Below, one piece after another: positions 4,708-10,606 of a DNA stretch of 10,606 bases. This DNA comes from JAICLL01 sp035252155. GTDB lineage: Bacteria > Planctomycetota > Planctomycetia > Pirellulales > JAICIG01. Made by a program: the position numbers and the translations under genes. Numbering within the stretch: the first letter of the stretch is position 1; every line of letters begins with the position of its first letter. Below the pieces are notes generated by a model. That model searched no databases and had not been told where the DNA came from. It worked only from the letters and a program-made list of their open reading frames with translations. The DNA lies in assembly GCA_035252155.1 (NCBI GenBank), contig DATFDL010000781.1, positions 1-10,606 of the forward strand, written 5' to 3'.

Positions 4708-7179
4708 ATGAATCCTTGGCTCGAATGGCTGCTGGGCATCAAGGCGCCGCCCGATTGGGTGCGCGGTCCTGATACGCAGTGGCATTTGGAATTTCAATCA
4801 CTGCCGCAGGGCATGGCGGCCGCCGCGGCCGTCGCCGCGGGGCTCGTGGCCATTGGGCTGATCTGGTTTCTCTACCGCTTCGAAGGACGGTCGTTGGGGC
4901 TGGGACGCAGGCTGACGTTGGCCACGCTGCGCGGGCTGATTTTGACCTGCGTCGTGTTCATGCTGCTGGAGTTGGTGGTGGTCATCACCAAGCGCGAGCT
5001 GATTCCTTCGCGGCTGTTGGTGCTGGTGGACACTTCACAGAGCATGGATCTGGCCGATCCGTATTCCGATGAATCGTCGGCTCGCGAGACCGCCACGCGC
5101 ATCGGGTTGACCACGCCCGGCGGCGAAGCCGATGTACCCAAGCTGCGGGCGACCAACCGGCTCGACCTGTCGCAGCGAGTCGTCGATGAACTTTGGGAAA
5201 AACTTTCCGACGGCCGCGTGATCTCTTCGTATAGCTTCGCCGGCAAGCTGGAGCCTCTCGAACCGGGGCAACGGCCCGTCAATTTGCACGCCACCGGCCC
5301 CTCGACCGGCATCGGCGACGCCATCAACGACGCCCTGGCCTTGCACCGCGGGCAAGAACTGGCGGGTATTCTGCTCATCACCGACGGCCAATCGAACTCG
5401 GGCGCCGAGCCGCGCTCGGCCGCCTTGGCCGCCGGCAAGGCCCGCGTGCCGATCGTCTCGCTGGCCGCCGGCACACCCGAGGGCCCGCGCAACGCCAAGC
5501 TAGCAGGCGTCGAGGTCAGCCCGGTCGTCTTTCTGCGCGATCCAGTCGACATCTCGGTGCTCGTCGAATCGCGCGGTCTGAAAGACGCGCCGGCCAGCGT
5601 CGTGCTCGAAGAACTGCAAGACGACGGCTCGTGGAAAGAGATCGGCCGCGAGCCGATCATCCTGGGCGAAGATTCGCTGGTGAAGCGAGTCGGCTTCCGC
5701 TTCACGCCCGAGGCGCTGGGCCAGCGCGACTTCCGGGCGAAGGTAACCGACGCCGGCCCCGAGCTGACCGAAGACGACAACCTGAAAAGCGCCCAAGTGA
5801 AAGTGGTGCGGCAGAGCATCCGCGTGCTTTTGATCGCCGGCTATCCCGGCCCGGAGGTGCAGTTTCTGCGCAACGCCCTGCTGCGCGATACCGCCCTGGA
5901 GTTTGCCAGTTGGCTGCAAAGCGCGGGCGAAGGCTACGAGCACGTCGGGCATCGACCGCTCCGCCGGCTGCCGGCCAATCAAAAAGAGCTCGACCATTAT
6001 GATACGATCGTGCTGTTCGATCCCGACATGCGCAACCTGGGCCCGCAATGGCCCGAGATGCTCACCAAGTTTGTGGGCAATGCGGGCGGCGGGCTGATTT
6101 ACATCGCGGGCGAGCTGAACGCGAACAAGCTTTTCAGCCCCGAGGCGGGCGACGGCTCGTCGCTGGGCACCGGCGGTCCCGAAAGCAGTTGGCTGCGCAT
6201 CTTGCCGGTGGTGCGCGAGCCGGGTTTGTATCAATCGGCCGCCGACGTGCGGCTCAGCTCGCTCGAAACCTGGACGCTCGAGCTCACGCCCGAAGGCAGC
6301 GCCGACCGCGTCTTTCAGTTCGCCCCCGAACCCAGCCGCAATCGTGAGGTGCTCACCAGCCTGCCGGGCATGTTCTGGCATTTCCCCGTCACGCGGGCCA
6401 AGCCCGGGGCCACCGTGCTGGCCCGGCACGGCGATCCGCGCATGCGCAACCAGTTCGGCCGGCACGTGCTCTTGGCCACGCATCTGTATGGGCCGGGCCG
6501 CACCGTCTTCATCGGTTTCGACAGCACCTATCGCTGGCGCTATCTGCACGAAGAGTATTTCGACGGGTTCTGGGCGCGGCTGATCGACCGCGTCGGACGC
6601 AGCAAGGTGCTCCGCGGCGGATATCCGTTCAAGCTCGCCACTGACCGCACTGCCTATCGCACCGGCGACCGCGTGACGATTCGGGCGGAATTGGTCGATG
6701 GCGGCGACCCCTCGGCGACGCTGGCCGACCTCCGTGGCGACGCCACTTGGGGCGCCGAAGGCACCGCGCCGCTGGAGTTTGAGGCAAAAGCCGACGATCC
6801 GGGCATTTTGGAAGCCTCGTTCACGGCTTCCGAGCCCGGTTCGTATATGGTGCGCGTCGTGCCGACCAGCATGGCGCCTGACCTGGAAAGCGGCGGTATC
6901 CGCCCCGCCACCTTGCAGTTCGACGTCGAGCCGCCGCAGGCCGAACGCGACCACCCCACGCTCGACCGCCCGTTGCTGGAACAGATTGCCCGCGACAGCG
7001 GCGGGCAGGTTTTCGCCCTCACCGAAAAAGAAAAGGTTCCAGGAGCCTTTCAGGTGAAGCAAGTCGAGCGGGTGCTGCCGTATCGTGACGAAGTTTGGAA
7101 CGCGCCGCTGCTGTTCGGCTCGGTCGTCGTGCTGTTGACCGCCGAGTGGCTGCTGCGCAAGAAATACCGGATGGCCTGA
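4708..7179 (+). CDS. Second membrane VWA protein with GATase-like domain
   Basis: This 823-residue protein repeats the architecture of its upstream neighbour. TM1 is ~37-57, followed by a basic loop (R57, R61, R67, R68, R75) and TM2 ~76-94. A VWA domain (~103-270) has MIDAS residues D108, S110 and S112 in LLVLVDTSQSM, and LLITDGQSNSG starts at 222. A beta segment is followed by an alpha/beta GATase-like domain from RVLLIAGYPGPE (372 on) to ~630, ending near GPGRTVFIGFDS. Next are a beta-sandwich (~635-745), a short helical region (~750-790) and a C-terminal TM (~800-817) with a basic tail, WLLRKKYRMA. Its only cysteine is in TM2, so the GATase-like part is probably non-catalytic. The middle ~700 residues should be extracytoplasmic. 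I reject the upstream in-frame ATG at 4534, because its 58-residue extension merely translates the hairpin and heptamers. No SD precedes 4708. The role is likely envelope-associated with the MoxR system; function is unproven. Confidence 0.9.
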   Translation: MNPWLEWLLGIKAPPDWVRGPDTQWHLEFQSLPQGMAAAAAVAAGLVAIGLIWFLYRFEGRSLGLGRRLTLATLRGLILTCVVFMLLELVVVITKRELIPSRLLVLVDTSQSMDLADPYSDESSARETATRIGLTTPGGEADVPKLRATNRLDLSQRVVDELWEKLSDGRVISSYSFAGKLEPLEPGQRPVNLHATGPSTGIGDAINDALALHRGQELAGILLITDGQSNSGAEPRSAALAAGKARVPIVSLAAGTPEGPRNAKLAGVEVSPVVFLRDPVDISVLVESRGLKDAPASVVLEELQDDGSWKEIGREPIILGEDSLVKRVGFRFTPEALGQRDFRAKVTDAGPELTEDDNLKSAQVKVVRQSIRVLLIAGYPGPEVQFLRNALLRDTALEFASWLQSAGEGYEHVGHRPLRRLPANQKELDHYDTIVLFDPDMRNLGPQWPEMLTKFVGNAGGGLIYIAGELNANKLFSPEAGDGSSLGTGGPESSWLRILPVVREPGLYQSAADVRLSSLETWTLELTPEGSADRVFQFAPEPSRNREVLTSLPGMFWHFPVTRAKPGATVLARHGDPRMRNQFGRHVLLATHLYGPGRTVFIGFDSTYRWRYLHEEYFDGFWARLIDRVGRSKVLRGGYPFKLATDRTAYRTGDRVTIRAELVDGGDPSATLADLRGDATWGAEGTAPLEFEAKADDPGILEASFTASEPGSYMVRVVPTSMAPDLESGGIRPATLQFDVEPPQAERDHPTLDRPLLEQIARDSGGQVFALTEKEKVPGAFQVKQVERVLPYRDEVWNAPLLFGSVVVLLTAEWLLRKKYRMA

Positions 7180-7180
7180 C

Positions 7181-9394
7181 ATGAGCTTGGCCCTCGATAC
7201 TCGTGGAATTCTCGACACCCTTCGTCCGCGGCGCGACGCCGTGCGCAGGCGCTTGGCGACCGTGCGGCGGCGGGTCCGCGCTCGGCTGCTGCTGGCCGGG
7301 ACCGCTTGGACCTGGGCGGCGGTCTTTCTATTCTGCGCGGCGAGCCTGGCGCTCGATTGGCTGCTGCGGCTGAGCTTGCCCGTGCGGATGACGCTATTGG
7401 CCGTGGGAGCGGTCGGCGTGGCCTGGGTCGCATGGCGGCATCTTTTGTCGCCCTTGCTGTTCCGGCTCGATGATCTCGATCTGGCGGCCATTCTCGACCG
7501 CCGCGTGCCGGGCGTCGGGCAGCGGGTCGCCGCCGTCTTGCAGTTGCCCGGTTTGCTGGAGTCGCGCATTCTGGCCTCGCCCAGCATGGTGCAAGCCGCG
7601 GTCTTGGAACACGCCCAGGCGCTGGAGCAGGCCGATCTCTGGTCGGCCTTCGATCGCCGCGCTCATCGCCGGCAGTGGCTTTTGCTGATCGCCACGGCGC
7701 TGGCCGCCGGCGGCTTTTATTACGCCTGTCCCGAAGCGGCCGCTATCTGGGAGCGGCGCTGGTTTTTGGCTTCGCACGAGCGTTGGCCGCAGCACACCTA
7801 TCTTTCGGTGGTCGGGCTGGGCGACGACGGCCGCCTGCTGGTCGCCCGCGGCGAATCGCTGCCGCTGGAAGTCACGGCCCAGCCGCAATTTTCCGGCCGC
7901 TCGGGCGCTTGGAAGCTCGGTGGACGCGGCGAGACGCTGCTGATTCCGTCGCTCGGCACCCCCACGAGCCGGCTGCCCGAGCAGGTGAGCATTCGCTATG
8001 AGGCGGCCAGCGGTTTTTCGCGGGTAGGCAACTTTACACATTACGGCGGCAGCGAATTTCGCTACGAGATTCCACAAGTGGTCGAGCCGCTCGACGTTTC
8101 GGTGACCGGCGGCGACGACTGGTTTGGGCCGATCCGCGTCGAGCCGATCGATCGCCCCACGGTCAGCTCGCTCGTGGTGCTGGCGCGGCGGCCCGGCAGC
8201 GACGAGGCGCAGCAGCACACGCCGGAAGGCGCCGATGCGCAATTGCTCTTTTTGCCCGATACTAAGCTGGAGTTGCAGCTTGTCAGCAGCGTGCCGTTGG
8301 CCGCCGCCACGCTGTCGGCCAAAGAGGGCAGCCCTCCCCCGCTCGAGCGCCGCGACGATACGCACTACCTCGCTCGCTGGACGATGCGCGAACCACAAAC
8401 GCTGGAGATATCGCTGATCAGCAGCGAGGGTAATTTGGAGTCAAAGCCCTATTATCTGTCGATCGGCCTGCTCATTGATCGCCCACCGCGCGTGTTGGCA
8501 CGTTCGTCGGGCGTGGGCCGCCGGGTGACGCCGCAGGCGCGCATTCCGCTCGCGCTGCACGCCAGCGACGATTTTGGCCTGACCAGCCTGACCGCCGAGA
8601 TCGAAGCCACCGTGCCCAAGGAAGAAAAGCCCGAAACCAAGTTGCACAAGGTTTCGCTCGAATTGCCGCCCAGCGTGCCCGAAAACCCGCCGACTGACTT
8701 CGAGATTCAACCGATGATTGGTCTCACCGAGTACAGTGTGGCGCCCGGCACGATCGTCAAGCTGCGCGGGGCGGCCGTCGACAACTGCGCTCAGGGTAGC
8801 CAGACCGGCGCGTCGCGCTGGCTCACCTTCCAAGTGGTCACCCCCGAAGAGTTGTTTTATGAGATCTTGATGCGGCAACGGGCTCAGCGGGCCAAGTTCG
8901 CCGCGGCGCTCGAGACGGCCAAATCGCAGACCGAGCCTTTAGCTGGCCTGCCCACGGCCGAAGTGGCTTTTGCTCTCGTGCGCAAGCATCAGGTGATCGC
9001 GCGGCAGATTTGGCAGGTGGCCAACGCCTTGGACGCCACGCTGCAAGAGATGGCCTTGAACGAATTAGGCAGCGTTCAGGCGCGAGAATTGCTCAAGACC
9101 AAGGTGATCGAAGCCATCCGGCAACTGCACGGCGCCGAAATGGTCGAGCTTCGCTCGGCGTTGGAGGCGGTGGCGGCCGATCCCGCAGGCGCCGACCAAT
9201 CGCTCACCGCCGCCCGCGAGCAACAACAAGCGGTGGTCGATCAGATGGCGAAAATCCTCGAGCAGATGTCGCAATGGGAAAACTTTGTCGACGTGTTGAA
9301 CCAATTGAAGTCGATCATCAAGCTTGAAGGCGGCGTGCTCGAGGCCACCGAGCAGGAAAAAAAGAAGCGGACGCAGGAGTTGTTTGACGATTAG
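7181..9394 (+). CDS. Large membrane-anchored coiled-coil protein, possibly DUF4175-like
   Basis: This 737-residue protein starts one base after the preceding stop, so translation is probably coupled. The N-terminus is strongly basic (residues 17-35, many Arg), followed by TM1 ~37-58 and TM2 ~67-86. A basic, probably cytoplasmic stretch (~87-164, including RRAHRRQW) leads to TM3 ~165-183. The rest, ~185-737, is predicted extracytoplasmic: beta-rich domains with an ASDDFGLTSL motif at 461-470, then from ~556 a mostly helical, Glu/Gln/Lys-rich segment likely to form coiled coils, ending EQEKKKRTQELFDD. The TM layout, the DDFGL motif and the helical tail resemble DUF4175-type proteins found after MoxR/VWA genes, but I cannot confirm the family. 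No enzymatic motif is visible. A scaffold partner for the two membrane VWA proteins is a reasonable inference. Confidence 0.88.
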   Translation: MSLALDTRGILDTLRPRRDAVRRRLATVRRRVRARLLLAGTAWTWAAVFLFCAASLALDWLLRLSLPVRMTLLAVGAVGVAWVAWRHLLSPLLFRLDDLDLAAILDRRVPGVGQRVAAVLQLPGLLESRILASPSMVQAAVLEHAQALEQADLWSAFDRRAHRRQWLLLIATALAAGGFYYACPEAAAIWERRWFLASHERWPQHTYLSVVGLGDDGRLLVARGESLPLEVTAQPQFSGRSGAWKLGGRGETLLIPSLGTPTSRLPEQVSIRYEAASGFSRVGNFTHYGGSEFRYEIPQVVEPLDVSVTGGDDWFGPIRVEPIDRPTVSSLVVLARRPGSDEAQQHTPEGADAQLLFLPDTKLELQLVSSVPLAAATLSAKEGSPPPLERRDDTHYLARWTMREPQTLEISLISSEGNLESKPYYLSIGLLIDRPPRVLARSSGVGRRVTPQARIPLALHASDDFGLTSLTAEIEATVPKEEKPETKLHKVSLELPPSVPENPPTDFEIQPMIGLTEYSVAPGTIVKLRGAAVDNCAQGSQTGASRWLTFQVVTPEELFYEILMRQRAQRAKFAAALETAKSQTEPLAGLPTAEVAFALVRKHQVIARQIWQVANALDATLQEMALNELGSVQARELLKTKVIEAIRQLHGAEMVELRSALEAVAADPAGADQSLTAAREQQQAVVDQMAKILEQMSQWENFVDVLNQLKSIIKLEGGVLEATEQEKKKRTQELFDD

Positions 9395-9399
9395 GCGAC

Positions 9400-9403
9400 G
9401 GAG
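9400..9403 (+). promoter_or_regulatory. Ribosome binding site of the histidine kinase gene
   Basis: GGAG lies 6 bases before the GTG at 9410. It fixes the start of the kinase, since the TAG that ends the previous gene (9392-9394) is in the same frame and leaves only 15 bases between genes. Confidence 0.7.
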
Positions 9404-9409
9404 ACGGGC

Positions 9410-10606
9410 GTGTCGGCAACGCAAGACAACCAAGCGACCGATGAACAACGCCAGTGGTGGCAGGTCACGCTTTCGAGCATCGGCGACGCGGTCATCAGCA
9501 CCGACACCGAAGGCCGCATCACCTTCATGAACCCCGTGGCGCAAGCCGTCACGGGCTGGCGGCTCGACGAAGCGTCGGGCAAGCCGCTGGAAACGGTCTT
9601 CAAGATCGTCAACGAGGAAACCGGCGAAATCGTCGAGAATCCCGTCGTCAAAGCCTTGCGGGAAGGCGTGGTCGTCGGCCTGGCCAACCATACGCTGCTG
9701 ATCGCCAAAGACGGCTCCGAGTGTCCGATCGACGACAGCGCCGCGCCGATCCGCGACGCCCAAGGCAACGTGAACGGCGTCGTACTTGTCTTCCGCGACG
9801 TGACCGCGCGCCGCAAGGCCGAACGGGCGTTGCAGGAGAGCGAAGAACGTTTCCGCCTGCTGGTCGAAGGAACCTACGACTACGCCATCTTTATGCTCGA
9901 CCCTCAGGGGAACATCGCCAGTTGGAACCCCGGCGCGCAGCGGATCAAAGGTTACCAGGCCGACGAGATCATTGGCCGGCATTTCTCGAGTTTCTATCCG
10001 AGCGAGGCGGTCGAGCGCGGCTGGCCCGACGAAGAACTGCGACGAGCGACGGCCAATGGCCGCTTCGAAGACGAAGGCTGGCGGGTGCGCAAGGACGGCA
10101 GCCAGTTTTGGGCCAACGTGGTCATCACCGCCCTGCGCGACGAGGCGGGCAGGCTGCGCGGATTCTCGAAGATCACCCGCGACCTGACCGAGCGCCGCCA
10201 GTTGGAGCGGGCAAAGCTCCAGGCCGAAGTCATGGCCGACCTTAGTCGCCGCAAGGATGAGTTTCTGGCGATGCTCTCGCACGAATTGAGAAATCCGTTG
10301 GCACCGATCATCAACGCCGTGCAGATGCTCCGCCTGCAAGAAATGGAAGATCCGCTCCAGCAACAAGCCACGGCCATCATCGAACGCCAGACCGAGCGAT
10401 TGACGCGATTGATCGACGACCTGCTGGAAGTCTCGCGCATCACCACGGGCAGAATTCGGCTGCAACGGGCATCGATCGATTTTAGGAGCGTCGTCGAGCA
10501 CGCCGTGGAGACCGCGCGGCCGCTCATCGTGCAGCGCCGGCATGAGCTGTCGGTTTCGCTTCCGCCCGAGGCGGTCTGGCTGTATGCCGACGCGACCCGC
10601 CTCGAG
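9410..10606 (+). CDS. PAS-PAS sensor histidine kinase (3' end outside window)
   Basis: There are 399 codons with no stop before the window edge, so the gene is partial. Two PAS domains are visible: PAS1 ~18-135 (SIGDAVISTDTEGRITFMNP, ending VFRDVTARRKAE) and PAS2 ~148-262 (LDPQGNIASWNPGAQRIKGY, ending KITRDLTERR). A HisKA dimerisation domain follows with EFLAMLSHELRNPLAPI, where H291 is the expected phosphorylated histidine. The visible part ends at LYADATRLE, just before the N-box of the ATP-binding domain. No membrane segment or signal peptide is seen, so it is a cytoplasmic sensor. No haem or flavin ligand can be assigned by eye. A receiver domain could follow outside the window. It sits 15 bases after the coiled-coil gene on the same strand, so co-transcription is possible, but such kinases are common and a functional link to the MoxR cluster is unproven. 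Confidence 0.93.
   Translation, partial: MSATQDNQATDEQRQWWQVTLSSIGDAVISTDTEGRITFMNPVAQAVTGWRLDEASGKPLETVFKIVNEETGEIVENPVVKALREGVVVGLANHTLLIAKDGSECPIDDSAAPIRDAQGNVNGVVLVFRDVTARRKAERALQESEERFRLLVEGTYDYAIFMLDPQGNIASWNPGAQRIKGYQADEIIGRHFSSFYPSEAVERGWPDEELRRATANGRFEDEGWRVRKDGSQFWANVVITALRDEAGRLRGFSKITRDLTERRQLERAKLQAEVMADLSRRKDEFLAMLSHELRNPLAPIINAVQMLRLQEMEDPLQQQATAIIERQTERLTRLIDDLLEVSRITTGRIRLQRASIDFRSVVEHAVETARPLIVQRRHELSVSLPPEAVWLYADATRLE

Noticed and set aside
5500..7587. 695-codon minus-strand ORF
   Set aside because: It is antisense to the second VWA gene and the next gene, has biased shadow-frame composition and no recognisable domain. Long antisense ORFs are common in GC-rich DNA.
9065..10543. 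492-codon minus-strand ORF
   Set aside because: It is antisense to the coiled-coil and PAS kinase genes, whose + strand domains are unmistakable.

Overview
The window reads like a GC-rich planctomycete chromosome, most likely of the Pirellulales type. That placement is my inference. It rests on the gene order MoxR ATPase / DUF58 / BatA-like VWA protein / second membrane VWA protein / large coiled-coil membrane protein, on the protein style, and on the short palindromic and heptameric repeats between the genes. No taxonomic marker gene is present. All genes lie on the + strand.

Layout: (1) 1-55, a leader with AT-rich heptamer repeats and a good Shine-Dalgarno (SD) site. (2) 56-1108, MoxR-type AAA+ ATPase. 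(3) 1077-2000, soluble DUF58/VWA protein, overlapping the ATPase gene. (4) 2001-2231, a spacer almost filled by a nested palindromic element followed by heptamer repeats. (5) 2232-4523, BatA-like membrane VWA protein carrying an in-frame piece of the same repeat family. (6) 4524-4707, a second spacer with a different long hairpin followed by heptamer repeats. (7) 4708-7179, second membrane VWA protein. (8) 7181-9394, large membrane-anchored coiled-coil protein, possibly DUF4175-like. (9) 9410 to the window end, a PAS-PAS histidine kinase cut off before its ATP-binding domain. No gene-free stretch exceeds 300 bases.

How the genes may work together: MoxR ATPases of this kind are usually found beside DUF58 and VWA proteins and are thought to act as chaperones or remodelers of metal-binding VWA domains, as in the Bat aerotolerance and related envelope-stress operons. 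Here three successive proteins each keep an intact DxSxS metal-site (MIDAS) motif. Charge distribution puts the ATPase and DUF58 protein in the cytoplasm. It puts the large domains of the two membrane VWA proteins and the coiled-coil protein on the outer face of the inner membrane. The kinase follows by 15 bases with its own SD site and may be a co-transcribed regulator or an unrelated neighbour.

The most unusual content is non-coding. Both intergenic spacers share the plan palindrome, then period-7 tandem repeats, then a start codon with no visible SD site. A diverged copy of the first palindrome's arm is translated inside the BatA-like gene. The gene cluster itself is a known type. I did not find a convincing wholly new protein system.
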